Shown here: piece after piece, positions 8,221-16,998 of the stretch | Layout of the letters: every line of letters starts with the position of its first letter | How positions within the stretch are numbered: the stretch's first letter is position 1 | Assembly (NCBI RefSeq): GCF_035514885.1 | Contig: NZ_DATJCH010000023.1 | Coordinates: 1-64,000 of the forward strand | Direction: 5' to 3' | Origin: Albibacterium sp035514885 | Lineage (GTDB): Bacteria > Bacteroidota > Bacteroidia > Sphingobacteriales > Sphingobacteriaceae | DNA length: 64,000 nt | The notes under the pieces: model-generated | Seen by the model: only the letters and a program-made list of their open reading frames with translations | Told to the model about the DNA's origin: nothing | Database searches by the model: none | Made by a program: the position numbers and the translations under genes

Positions 8221-9375
8221 ATGAAGAACTTTTTTAGTTTACTCGGGCGGGAGTTTAAATTATTCTGGGCCAACCGTATTCTCCGTTTGCTATTCATCGG
8301 CGCACCCATTATGTATGGCGTGTTACTGGGCTACGTGTACCAAAAAGGGAAGGTAACAGATTTGCCCATTATCGTTGTGGATGAAGACCGGAGCAGCATG
8401 AGCCAAAAGGTGATAGAAATGTTAGGCGACAATGAAATATTAAAGGTGGCATTGGTGAAAAATGATGAGTCCGGTTTGTCAAAACAAGTGCTTGATCTGG
8501 ATGCGGATTGTGTGGTAATGATCCCTAAGGATTTTGAAAAGGATGTACTTACCAGGAAAAACCCGGAAATCGTTACCATTGTAAATACCAGTAATGTTCT
8601 TACCGCCAATTATGCCTCCGGCGCTATACAATTGGTTTTAGGAACCTTTAAAGCGGGTACACAAATGGAAACGCTTCGTAAACAGGGTACACCCGAAAAT
8701 TTACTGATGAGTTCGTATGAACCATTCAAAACAACTTTTATCAAAAAATTTAACCGGAGTACCAACTATATGTATTTCCTGTGGCCCGGTGTTTTGGCCA
8801 CGGTTTTGCAGCAGGTATTGCTCCTGGCTTTAGCGCTTTCTTTTGCCAGCGAATTCGAAAACGGCACTTTCGCCGAGTTGACAAGAAGAACCTCTGTTTT
8901 CAGTATGATCGCAGTGAAAGTCATTCCTTACCTCATCATGAGCTTTGGAATATGGCTGATGTATTTTGGCTTTACTTTCTGGTTTCGCATACCGATAAAG
9001 GAAAATTTGGGCGGCCTTACGCTGATAGCCGGCGTATTTGTGCTGGCGGTAAGCTTTATGGGTATTCTGGTAAGTATTTTGATCCCCAACCAGCTAAAAG
9101 CTACAGAAGTATTGATGGTGGTTGCCACGCCGAGTTTTATTTTAAGTGGTTTTACATGGCCTCTTAGCCAAATGCCTGTGTGGGTGCAGCATATTGCTTC
9201 GGGTATACCGCTTACTCATTTCTTAAAAGCATTTAGAACTTTACTGGTAGAGGATGGAACCATACAGCAAACGGTCCCGTATGTAATGAGTATGGTGTGG
9301 ATCGGGTTAGTGTGTGCCGCCGGGTCAATAATTGCCTTGTATTTTAAAAGAAGGCAGGCAACGGGGAAATTTTAG
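8221..9375 (+). CDS. ABC-2 type transporter permease (YhhJ/YbhR-like)
   Basis: The 384 residues have one N-terminal membrane helix (around RILRLLFIGAPIMYGVLLGY). A large extracytoplasmic domain follows, starting VTDLPIIVVDEDRSSMSQKV. A C-terminal block of about five helices begins near residue 180 and includes ATPSFILSGFTWPLSQMP, typical of ABC2_membrane_3 permeases. It follows hlyD by 3 nt, so it is cotranscribed and likely translationally coupled. No ATPase and no second permease is encoded here; operons of this type usually carry two permeases, so the tail may have been lost at the decayed right-hand junction. Confidence 0.88.
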   Translation: MKNFFSLLGREFKLFWANRILRLLFIGAPIMYGVLLGYVYQKGKVTDLPIIVVDEDRSSMSQKVIEMLGDNEILKVALVKNDESGLSKQVLDLDADCVVMIPKDFEKDVLTRKNPEIVTIVNTSNVLTANYASGAIQLVLGTFKAGTQMETLRKQGTPENLLMSSYEPFKTTFIKKFNRSTNYMYFLWPGVLATVLQQVLLLALALSFASEFENGTFAELTRRTSVFSMIAVKVIPYLIMSFGIWLMYFGFTFWFRIPIKENLGGLTLIAGVFVLAVSFMGILVSILIPNQLKATEVLMVVATPSFILSGFTWPLSQMPVWVQHIASGIPLTHFLKAFRTLLVEDGTIQQTVPYVMSMVWIGLVCAAGSIIALYFKRRQATGKF

Positions 9376-9461
9376 AAATAATTTTGTTGATTAAGAAACA
9401 CCGCGGCTAATCCGGAAACCTGCCCGATCGTTATAAATTAACTAAAATTAACTTTAGCTTA

Positions 9462-9489
9462 TTGCTGCTCAACGAAGTAAGTAATTTTG
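9462..9489 (+). promoter_or_regulatory. Promoter upstream of the hydrolase pseudogene
   Basis: TTG at 9462-9464 and TAATTTTG at 9482-9489 are separated by 17 bp and match the Bacteroidota promoter pattern. The ATG of the broken hydrolase gene is at 9520. Confidence 0.6.
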
Positions 9490-9519
9490 CAAATAAATAA
9501 TGAAATTATAAACAGTGTT

Positions 9520-10500
9520 ATGAATTTTAAAACCTATTTATCAATGCTTGTGTTTGCTTGTTTTTTTACAATAAACGCGTCCGGACAATCAAGAGATACT
9601 TCCAGGCCGGTTCGCCCAGGTGCAAATACAGGTGTAGAAGAATATGACACTTTTGGATATTTGGGTAAAGACTATGCATTGAGCGTTATTAATGGCTTTA
9701 AAGAAAGAAGCGAGCCAATCTATGAAAAGTACCTATTACACAGAGATATACCGTACGGCTTAGGCAAAAGAGAAACCTTTGATCATTTTCACAATCCAGC
9801 ATTTAAGAAATCCTGAAGGGGTATTTATTTTTATTCATGGAGGATATTGGCAGGGCGAAGTGAAAAAAGAATCCTATGCCTTTGTCGCAAAAAAACTACT
9901 CGAAAGAAATATAGATGTCATATTGATTGAGTATGATTTGACCAAAGAGAATGAAAAGTTTGGAGAACAAATACCTCGTGTAAGCATGACCGCTATTGTA
10001 AACGAGCTGGGTACTGCATTAGATAAAATACAAGTGTACCTGTCGAATACTTTTAAAGAATCCATGTCCAAAATTCCGGTTTATGTGAGTGGTCATTCAG
10101 CCGGAGGGCACCTGGCGGCAATGCTTAAAGATCACCCTTTAATAACCGGCGCCGTAATGCCAATAAGCGGAATATTTGACCTTATACCTGTTTCTAAAAC
10201 AAAAAAAATTGGACAAGCATTACAACTTAATCTGCTTGAAGCTTCAAAATTGAGTCCAATAAACAATTTGCTTCCTGCCATGGATCATTCAGCCCTGTGC
10301 TTTTGTACTATGGCGCTGATGAGCAACCAGAGTTGGTAAAGCAATCAGGAAATTATTACAACCTGCTAAAGAGAAAAAAATATAAAGCGGACATTAAGGC
10401 AATTCCTGCAGCAGATCATTTCACGGTATTGATCGATTTATTTGAAAAAGATGATAGTGTCTTGCTTAAAAATATTTTTAATAATCTTAGTCAGAAATGA
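9520..10500 (+). pseudogene. Alpha/beta hydrolase (arylformamidase/esterase-like), two frameshifts
   Basis: Three overlapping frames make one secreted hydrolase. The signal peptide is MNFKTYLSMLVFACFFTINA, followed by FIFIHGGYWQGEVKKESYAF (oxyanion-hole HGG-W motif), the nucleophile elbow VYVSGHSAGGHLAAML, and, in the third frame, LLYYGADEQPEL and PAADHF carrying the expected Asp and His. The frame breaks near 9810 (just before NPEGVF) and again near 10285. All three triad regions survive, so the lesions look recent. The HGG-W plus GHSAGG pattern resembles kynurenine formamidase-like hydrolases; the substrate is unknown. The product would be truncated after about 99 residues. Confidence 0.8.
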
Positions 10501-10532
10501 TGAACTATTATAGTGCATAACGCATTGGTAAA

Positions 10533-10784
10533 CTAATCCATTATTAAAAGAATCTTTCCGATATGTTCATTGCTTTCCATTAACCGATGTGCATCGGCAG
10601 CTTCTGCTAATGGCAGTTTTTTATAAATTATGGGATGGATTTTTTTAGAATCGAACATGGGCCAGATGTTTTTTTCTACTTCCTGTGCGATTTGTGTTTT
10701 CACTTCCACGGGCTGGGGTTTTAGAAAACTTCCTGTGATGGTGAGGCTCTTGCCCATGACAGTGGGATTATGCTTGCGGTATAC
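10533..10784 (-). pseudogene. Quinone oxidoreductase (zinc-type alcohol dehydrogenase superfamily), C-terminal fragment
   Basis: The reading KHNPTVMGKSLTITGSFLKP, followed by IWPMFDSKKIHPIIYKKLPL and DAHRLMESNEHIGKILL, matches the last 80 residues of NAD(P)H:quinone oxidoreductases of the PIG3 type. The catalytic and Rossmann parts (about 250 residues) are absent. Homology stops at about 10784, exactly where the serine recombinase text begins on the other strand, so the gene was cut by a rearrangement. The in-frame ATG at 10757 is internal. Confidence 0.75.
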
Positions 10785-11966
10785 ATTTCACAGGCCGAAG
10801 TTGACAATCTAAGGAGAGGTTTAAATGTTGTTGCAGGGTTGCGAAGAGGTAAATTAGAGGGTCGATGGATGGGTAAAGCACCTGCGGGCTATATCAATAG
10901 GATACGTGAAGACAAAACCAAATACATAGAATTAATTGAACCAGAGGCCTCGCATTTAAAATGGGCATTTAAAACCATAGCAGAGGGCCTCTATCCAACC
11001 GATCATGTTTGGAAATTAGCCAGCGCAAGAGGCTTGCGCTGCAAAAGGAACACCTTTTTAGCAGCAATACGCAACCCAATTTATTGCGGAAAAGTTATGG
11101 TTCCTCCTGATGAACATAATGAGATGTTTCTTGCAAATGGCAAGCATACGCCTTTAATTAGTGAGAAGCCATTTTGGGAAGTACAGGATATTTTAAGCGG
11201 ACGCACCAAAACTATGCGTGTGAAAGTTGAAACACCTATTAATTTACCATTAAGGGGATTTTTGTACTGTCCAGAATGCAACCGAACGCTCACTGGAAGT
11301 GCTTCTAAAGGTAGGCCTAGGTATTATTATTACTATCACTGCAAAGCTCCATGTAAGGCGAGATTTAAAGCTGATGAAATAAATATTGACTTCGAAAGAG
11401 AGTTGCAAAAATTTGTTCCTAAACCTGGCATGGCTGAGCTATATAAGCAAGTAATATTTGATGCCATAGGTGATGATAAAAAGGGCTTTAAAAAAAACAG
11501 AAAACGGTTGGTGACTGATATTTCAGAACAAAATAATGTATTGACCAAAGTTAGGGCTTTGCTTTTATCTGATGACATAGATATTGAGGACTACAAGATC
11601 ATGAAATCGAAGTGCGAAGATAAAATCGTTCGTCTTGAAGCTCAACTAAATGAATTAAAAAGTAAGGCTAGTGTAGAGACTGATATAAATGAAATTGTTG
11701 ACGAAGCCTTGTTAAGGCTCAAAAAGCTCATGGAATTATATTCTAACGGCAATATTGAGCAAAAACGTTATATCATCGGTTCGATCTTTCCAGAAAAATG
11801 GACAATTATAGAAAGTAAAGGTCGAACCGGCAAAGTGAACTCCGCCGCCTTACTTATCTATCAGATTAACAATATGTTAGGAAATAAAAAAGCCGGAGTT
11901 AGAACTAACTCCGGCTTGGTACCCAGGGCCGGGATCGAACCGGCACGGTTTCCCATTGGTGTTTGA
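10770..11966 (+). pseudogene. Large serine recombinase lacking the catalytic domain
   Basis: The frame starts inside the family at VYISQAEVDNLRRGLNVVAG, which corresponds to the end of the catalytic resolvase domain. The recombinase domain (RRGKLEGRWMGKAPAGYI to IRNPIYCGKV) follows, then the zinc-ribbon (LYCPECNRTLTGS ... YHCKAPCKARF) and a long coiled coil (about residues 250-330). The first 140 or so residues, including the active-site serine, are missing, so it cannot cut DNA. The last 17 or so residues (LVPRAGIEPARFPIGV) are antisense tRNA-Leu read as protein, so the natural end was probably elsewhere. It is presumably the former integrase of the segment. Confidence 0.85.
11881..11916 (-). 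terminator. Intrinsic terminator of tRNA-Leu
   Basis: Directly after the encoded CCA the minus strand reads a perfect stem (agccggagtt / aactccggct) followed by ttttttattt. It is a strong terminator and shares its stem with the orphan copy at 2085-2127. Confidence 0.85.
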
Positions 11967-11999
11967 GACCAACGCGTCTACCAATTCCGCCACCTGGGC
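11917..11999 (-). tRNA. tRNA-Leu (anticodon CAA), CCA encoded
   Basis: Minus-strand acceptor GCCCAGG pairs with CCTGGGT, with G-U at the first pair. The D-arm region (GGCGGAATTGGTAGACGC), the anticodon stem-loop GGTCTCAAACACC with CAA, the long variable arm and the T-arm (CCGGTTCGATCCCGG) are all present. The 3' end reads ACCA, so CCA is encoded. The 3' end faces the accessory segment, as expected of an integration target. Confidence 0.93.
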
Positions 12000-12057
12000 A
12001 TACTTGTTGGGGATGCAAATGTATTTATTAATCGCCCAACCGCAAAATTTATTTCAA

Positions 12058-13380
12058 CTATTTTTGAATCAATTTTAAAATATCATTACCCATTACAAAG
12101 ACCATCAGTGCAACAATTATAACGAAGCCTACCAACTGAGCAGTTTCCATAAATTTATCGCTCATAGGCTTCCCTTGTACCATCTCGATCAGCAAAAACA
12201 TAGTATGACCACCATCGAGACCTGGAATCGGTAATAAATTCATTAAAGCCAATGCCATAGAAAGCAAACCAACTAATGTCCAAAAACGAACCCAGTTCAC
12301 TTCTGCACCAAACATCTCGGCAATTCCAACGGGTCCGGATAAAGCTTTTGTCGCTTTCACTTGTCCGGTAGCTACTTTTCCAAGTCCTTTTGCATTATCA
12401 ACTAAAGAGCCCCATGCTCTTGAAGCACCAATAGGCAAAGATTGTAAAAAACTGTACTGAACAGTTTCAACAGGAAGATTAAATGGTATACTAACACCTA
12501 AAACACCATCTTCCGGAACTTTAATCTGAAGATTGATCTCTTGTCCATTACGAAAAACCAACGCATCAACTTCCTTATTTTTATTCTCTGCTAGCTTCGC
12601 TTGAAATTCATCAAAAAACGTTAAAGGTGTTCCGGCTAATGCCAGAATGCTGTCTCCTGCTAAAAATCCCGCCTGATCAGCAGCTCCGCCTTTCTGAACG
12701 TCAGCTATTCCATTTAAATAAACGCGTTCTCTGACAAACTCATCCATACCAAAGTCTGCAACATCGTTTAAGACATCATTAGGAACTGCGATATGCTCTG
12801 TTGTTCCATTACGTTCCACAGTTAGGTCAACACCCCCCATCAAAACTTTTGAGCTTAATAATTCGTTAAAACGAACTACTTTTTCACCATCTACTGCTGT
12901 AATTCTATCTCCTGCAACAAGACCAATATCCTTGCCGATGGATCCAGGAACAATACCTTGAACCAGCTTATCATTACTGATAAATGTTTCACCGTATTTA
13001 AAAGTCATCATCCAGAAAATGAAAATACCCAGAACTATATTTACGAAAACGCCTCCTAGCATGACAATTAATCGTTGCCAAGCAGGTTTTGATCTAAACT
13101 CGTGAGGTTGAGGTGGACCTGCCATTTGTTCAGTATCCATCGACTCGTCAATCATTCCGGCAATTTTCACATAACCACCCAAAGGCAGCCATCCGATACC
13201 ATATTCACATCCTTTATAATTAAACTTAAATAGCTTCACTCCCCAAGCATCAAAGAAAAGATAGAACTTCTCCACTTTAATACCAAAAGCACGAGCAGCC
13301 AAAAAATGCCCTAATTCATGCAACACTATTAATATTGATAGGCCCAGAATTAACTGTCCGGCCATTATCAAACCATCCAT
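12058..13380 (-). CDS. rseP: RIP metalloprotease (site-2 protease) RseP
   Basis: The 440-residue membrane protease carries the zinc motif HELGH at residues 21-25 in the first membrane helix. Two PDZ-like segments follow (GLVAGDRITAVDGEKVVRFN; DQAGFLAGDSILALAGTPL), and the C-terminal LLPIPGLDGGHTMFLLIE supplies the third zinc ligand. It cleaves membrane-bound anti-sigma factors or signal peptides within the bilayer. It is the last gene of a likely four-gene operon, 5 nt after dxr. Length and motifs are normal for the family. Confidence 0.95.
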   Translation of the reverse strand: MDGLIMAGQLILGLSILIVLHELGHFLAARAFGIKVEKFYLFFDAWGVKLFKFNYKGCEYGIGWLPLGGYVKIAGMIDESMDTEQMAGPPQPHEFRSKPAWQRLIVMLGGVFVNIVLGIFIFWMMTFKYGETFISNDKLVQGIVPGSIGKDIGLVAGDRITAVDGEKVVRFNELLSSKVLMGGVDLTVERNGTTEHIAVPNDVLNDVADFGMDEFVRERVYLNGIADVQKGGAADQAGFLAGDSILALAGTPLTFFDEFQAKLAENKNKEVDALVFRNGQEINLQIKVPEDGVLGVSIPFNLPVETVQYSFLQSLPIGASRAWGSLVDNAKGLGKVATGQVKATKALSGPVGIAEMFGAEVNWVRFWTLVGLLSMALALMNLLPIPGLDGGHTMFLLIEMVQGKPMSDKFMETAQLVGFVIIVALMVFVMGNDILKLIQK

Positions 13381-13385
13381 ATATT

Positions 13386-14573
13386 TTATTTAAAATTTGT
13401 ACTTGCTATAGTTTTCTTTCTCTTCACAGATTCTTCTGCATAAATCCTACTTAAACGATCAATTTCCAAAAAATCTGATAAACTTGGTTCCATTGTAAAA
13501 TTAGCTTTTGCCATGGTATCAGCAATAACATCACTCATTTCAAGAAAACCAATCTCCTGCTTCAAAAATGCTGCCACTACTACTTCATTGGCAGCATTCA
13601 GCACACATGGCATTGATCCGCCAACTTCCAATGCCTTATAAGCCAAATCTAGATTAGCAAAAACTTCTCTATCCGGCTTCTCAAATGTTAACTGTGAAAA
13701 TTGTTCAAAATCAAGGCGTGGGTGGTCATTCTCAATCCTCTCCGGATAAAAAAGTGCATATTGAATAGGTAATTTCATATCGGGTAAACCCAACTGCGCC
13801 TTAATAGATCCATCCTTAAACTGCACCATAGAGTGAATGATAGATTGTGGATGAATCACTACGTCAATTTGGCGTAGGTCTACATCAAACAGCCATCTTG
13901 CTTCAATAACCTCCAGTCCCTTATTCATTAAGGTTGCTGAATCGATCGTGATTTTATCCCCCATCTGCCAATTAGGATGTTTCAATGCTTGTTTTGATGA
14001 AGCTGTTGATAAAAACGCACGGTCTTTTCCACGAAATGGCCCACCAGATGCTGTCAGAATTATCTTTTCTATCGTCGAACTCTGTTCTCCAACCAGACAT
14101 TGAAAAATAGCAGAATGTTCAGAATCAACTGGTAAAATCTTAGCATTATGTTCTTTAGCAGCCTTCGTTACAAGAGCACCTGCAACTACCAACGTTTCCT
14201 TATTAGCTAGAGCAATAGTCTTTCCTTCTTTTATAGCTGCAAGCGTTGGTTCCAGTCCGGAAAAGCCTACCAAAGCCGTTAAGATAACATCAAGCGATGA
14301 TATTTTAACAACTTCCACTAAAGCCTCAGAACCTGCATAAACCTGAATTCCGCTGCTATTTAAAGCTTCGTTTACAATTGAATAATACTTCTCATTTGTG
14401 ATAACAACAGCTAATGGTTTATATTTTTTGGCCTGCTCTATCAGCAACAGATAATTATTAGCAGCTGTTAAAACCTGCACTTGAAACAAATCAGGGTATT
14501 CGCTTATAACCGAAAGAGTTTGTGTTCCAACGCTTCCTGTAGAACCCAGTATTGCTATATTCTTTTTAATCAC
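13386..14573 (-). CDS. dxr: 1-deoxy-D-xylulose 5-phosphate reductoisomerase
   Basis: Dxr converts deoxyxylulose 5-phosphate to methylerythritol 4-phosphate with NADPH in the MEP isoprenoid pathway. The 395 residues show the NADPH-binding start (IAILGSTGSVGTQTL), LANKETLVVAGALV, PVDSEHSAIFQCL with metal and substrate ligands, LTASGGPFRGKD, and TLMNKGLEVIEARWLF. The length is normal. It follows the GH3 gene after 1 nt and precedes rseP by 5 nt, an arrangement that suggests tight cotranscription. The dxr-rseP adjacency is common in bacteria; the GH3 gene in front is the less usual part. Confidence 0.96.
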   Translation of the reverse strand: MIKKNIAILGSTGSVGTQTLSVISEYPDLFQVQVLTAANNYLLLIEQAKKYKPLAVVITNEKYYSIVNEALNSSGIQVYAGSEALVEVVKISSLDVILTALVGFSGLEPTLAAIKEGKTIALANKETLVVAGALVTKAAKEHNAKILPVDSEHSAIFQCLVGEQSSTIEKIILTASGGPFRGKDRAFLSTASSKQALKHPNWQMGDKITIDSATLMNKGLEVIEARWLFDVDLRQIDVVIHPQSIIHSMVQFKDGSIKAQLGLPDMKLPIQYALFYPERIENDHPRLDFEQFSQLTFEKPDREVFANLDLAYKALEVGGSMPCVLNAANEVVVAAFLKQEIGFLEMSDVIADTMAKANFTMEPSLSDFLEIDRLSRIYAEESVKRKKTIASTNFK

Positions 14574-14574
14574 T

Positions 14575-16068
14575 TTAATATTTTTCTAATTCATCTGCAA
14601 TCTTCCGATCATTGGCCAAACGAGGTAGTTTATTCTGTCCTCCCAACTTCCCATTCGAACGCATATAATCGATAAACGCACCTCTTTTCATGCTCCTCAT
14701 CTTTAATGGCTGAAGCACTTTGCCCTCAATCAAATCAAAATAATAAGGATTTTTCTTTTGTAAAGCCTTATCTACTTCTAATCGGAAAGCATCTAAATCT
14801 TGAGGTGCTTTATTAAACTCAACAAACCACTCATGAAAAGGCAACTCACCCTCTTTTGGAACTACTTGCGGAGCAACAGTAAATTCAACAATCTCTATAC
14901 CCTCCTTTTTAGCTACCGATAGCAAAGCATGTTCTACCTCCTCGCCTATTACATGTTCGCCAAATGCTGAAATGAAATGTTTAATCCTTCCACTTACAAT
15001 AATACGATAAGGATTTAAAGAAACAAATTTTACTGTGTCTCCTAAGCTGTAACCCCAAAGGCCGGCATTTGTATTTAAAATAAGCACGTAATTAACTCCT
15101 AATTCAACCTGCTCTAAAGATAATCGTGTGGGGTTTTCGTTAAAATATTCATCTGCAGGAATAAATTCATAAAAGATTCCTGAATCAGGAAGCAATAACA
15201 TGCCTTTCTGTCCTTGCACATCCTGAAAAGCAATAAAGCCCTCTGAAGCAGGATAGGTTTCTATGGAATCTACACTTTTACCAATACTCTCTTCTAATTT
15301 AGCACGATAGGGTTCATAATTAACTCCACCGTAAACAAAGAGACTAAAGTTTTTGAAAATATCTTTTATCTTTTTCCCATCAGCTTTAGCGGATAACCTA
15401 TCAAAATACATCTGAATCCAAGGAGGAATGCCCGATATCAATCTTAAGTCCTGGTCTATCGTTTCATCTACAATGGCGTCTATTTTCGTTTCCCAATCTT
15501 CAATACAATTCGTTTCAAAGGATGGTAAGCGATTTTTCTGTAGATATTCAGGAACATGATGAGCTACAATTCCAGAAAGCCTTCCGAAATCAATTCCCTT
15601 CTTTTTCTCTAATAAGGGACTTCCTTGAATAAATATTATTTTCCCGTTGACAAAATCATTATTGCCTGTTTCATGAATATAGTTCAACAAGGCATCTCTA
15701 GCGGCAGTAATTTGCTCAGGAAGAGAAGCTTTCGTTAAAGGAATGTATTTCACACCCGATGTGGTACCAGAGGTTTTAGCTAAATAGATTGGTTTACCAG
15801 GCCATAATACATCAGACTCACCGGCTACAACTCTGTCGATATAGTTTCTTAAACCTTCATAATCTTGAACCGGGACTCTCTTTTTAAAATCATCATAATT
15901 TTTTATTTTATCAAAATGATGATCCTTTCCGAACGCAGTTTTCCTTGCAGAATGTATTAATTCGTTGAGTACTTTCTGTTGGATTGATACTGCATCTTTA
16001 CGCCAACGAGTAATTTTCTTTGCATTAATAGCTGCATAGACTTTACTTAATGATGCTTTTAAACCCAT
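14575..16068 (-). CDS. GH3-family acyl-adenylating enzyme
   Basis: The 497 residues match the GH3 auxin-responsive family, adenylate-forming enzymes that in plants join amino acids to acyl hormones. Visible are the three ATP/AMP motifs: YLAKTSGTTSGVKYIP (about residue 100), ETYPASEGFIAFQD (about residue 270) and VSGRIKHFISAFGEHVIGEE (about residue 360). The bacterial substrate is not known. It lies 15 nt after a membrane-protein gene and 1 nt before dxr, so a role connected with the envelope or with an isoprenoid-derived acid is possible, but that is inference from position only. Confidence 0.88.
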   Translation of the reverse strand: MGLKASLSKVYAAINAKKITRWRKDAVSIQQKVLNELIHSARKTAFGKDHHFDKIKNYDDFKKRVPVQDYEGLRNYIDRVVAGESDVLWPGKPIYLAKTSGTTSGVKYIPLTKASLPEQITAARDALLNYIHETGNNDFVNGKIIFIQGSPLLEKKKGIDFGRLSGIVAHHVPEYLQKNRLPSFETNCIEDWETKIDAIVDETIDQDLRLISGIPPWIQMYFDRLSAKADGKKIKDIFKNFSLFVYGGVNYEPYRAKLEESIGKSVDSIETYPASEGFIAFQDVQGQKGMLLLPDSGIFYEFIPADEYFNENPTRLSLEQVELGVNYVLILNTNAGLWGYSLGDTVKFVSLNPYRIIVSGRIKHFISAFGEHVIGEEVEHALLSVAKKEGIEIVEFTVAPQVVPKEGELPFHEWFVEFNKAPQDLDAFRLEVDKALQKKNPYYFDLIEGKVLQPLKMRSMKRGAFIDYMRSNGKLGGQNKLPRLANDRKIADELEKY

Positions 16069-16083
16069 GAATTTTTATTGCTT

Positions 16084-16869
16084 TTAGATAATATTTTCCA
16101 TGATTGATGGATCTGCATCCCCACGATAGTCGCGCATCATTTTTCGATAAGCAATTATAAATGCTACGCTTGATAGAGGAACTATCACAAAAGAATTTAC
16201 CATGCTTAAACCAGTTGAGATTACTGCATATCCTCGATAGCTGAAATACAAATACAACGAACCAAATAAAGCAAAAAATGCTAATAGTAAAACTATTCTT
16301 ATAAAATTACCTCTGGTAGTTGCCAAACTTAAACGGATTGCTTTAAAAGGTTTCACTCCTTTATCCAAGATAAAAAATGGAAAAAAAGCAATTCTCAAAA
16401 ACATGCTAAAAGCTAATACAAAAGTTATGAAATAAACGATTTGCACCATTACCTCTACAGATATCAAATAAATCAACGGGAAAAAGATTACCGAAATTAA
16501 AAGGTAGGTTATAAATGCGCCTACAAGTATCGAAACGACACAAGCAAAAAAGTAAATAAGCTCTTTCAGCTCGGGAATACTGTCGCGCCACCGAATATCC
16601 TCTTGATCACGATCAAGGACTTGAAAAATATGCTTAAACAGGGCTAACTGAAGTCCGAAATAGACAACCAAGAAGAGCAATGCCATAAACACACTCAAAA
16701 CAATACTAATGCTATTCAGATACATTGCCAATATTCCTGAGACATTGGAAACAACGAATAGTAAAAAACAAATGCCGGCAATCGCAAAATAACGTTTTTT
16801 TAAAACATCCCAAGCGTCGCTTATAACATCGTTAATTACGAAAGTGCTTTCTTTTAGGTATTCAATCAT
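16084..16869 (-). CDS. Multi-spanning membrane protein of unknown function
   Basis: The 261 residues contain about six long hydrophobic helices (for example YFAIAGICFLLFVVSNVSGI, VFMALLFLVVYFGLQLALFK, IVLLLAFFALFGSLYLYFSY). A polar loop (QVLDRDQEDIRWRDSIPEL) and a basic end (YRKMMRDYRGDADPS) are present. I recognise no catalytic motif; the pattern recalls uncharacterised Bacteroidota membrane proteins encoded next to housekeeping genes. It is the first gene of the operon continuing with GH3, dxr and rseP and has its own promoter. Confidence 0.75.
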   Translation of the reverse strand: MIEYLKESTFVINDVISDAWDVLKKRYFAIAGICFLLFVVSNVSGILAMYLNSISIVLSVFMALLFLVVYFGLQLALFKHIFQVLDRDQEDIRWRDSIPELKELIYFFACVVSILVGAFITYLLISVIFFPLIYLISVEVMVQIVYFITFVLAFSMFLRIAFFPFFILDKGVKPFKAIRLSLATTRGNFIRIVLLLAFFALFGSLYLYFSYRGYAVISTGLSMVNSFVIVPLSSVAFIIAYRKMMRDYRGDADPSIMENII

Positions 16870-16893
16870 GAATTTACTTGGAAAATTTGTTTA

Positions 16894-16921
16894 CAAAGAT
16901 AGAAAAATAGGAGACAACAAA
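16894..16921 (-). promoter_or_regulatory. Promoter of the membrane protein-GH3-dxr-rseP operon
   Basis: On the minus strand TATCTTTG (16894-16901) matches the -7 consensus TAnnTTTG, with TTTG (16918-16921) 16 bp upstream, slightly short of the usual 19. The start codon is at 16869, leaving a leader of roughly 20 nt. Confidence 0.55.
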
Positions 16922-16998
16922 AATTAGTTTAAACAATAATACCTTACCTTTATCAATATATTTTTAGAACATTTTTAAAATTCTATTGTTTTAAGTAC

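Noticed and set aside
8781..9167. 128-codon frame overlapping the ABC permease
   Set aside because: Shadow of the permease gene in another frame; Cys/His-rich text without domain sense.
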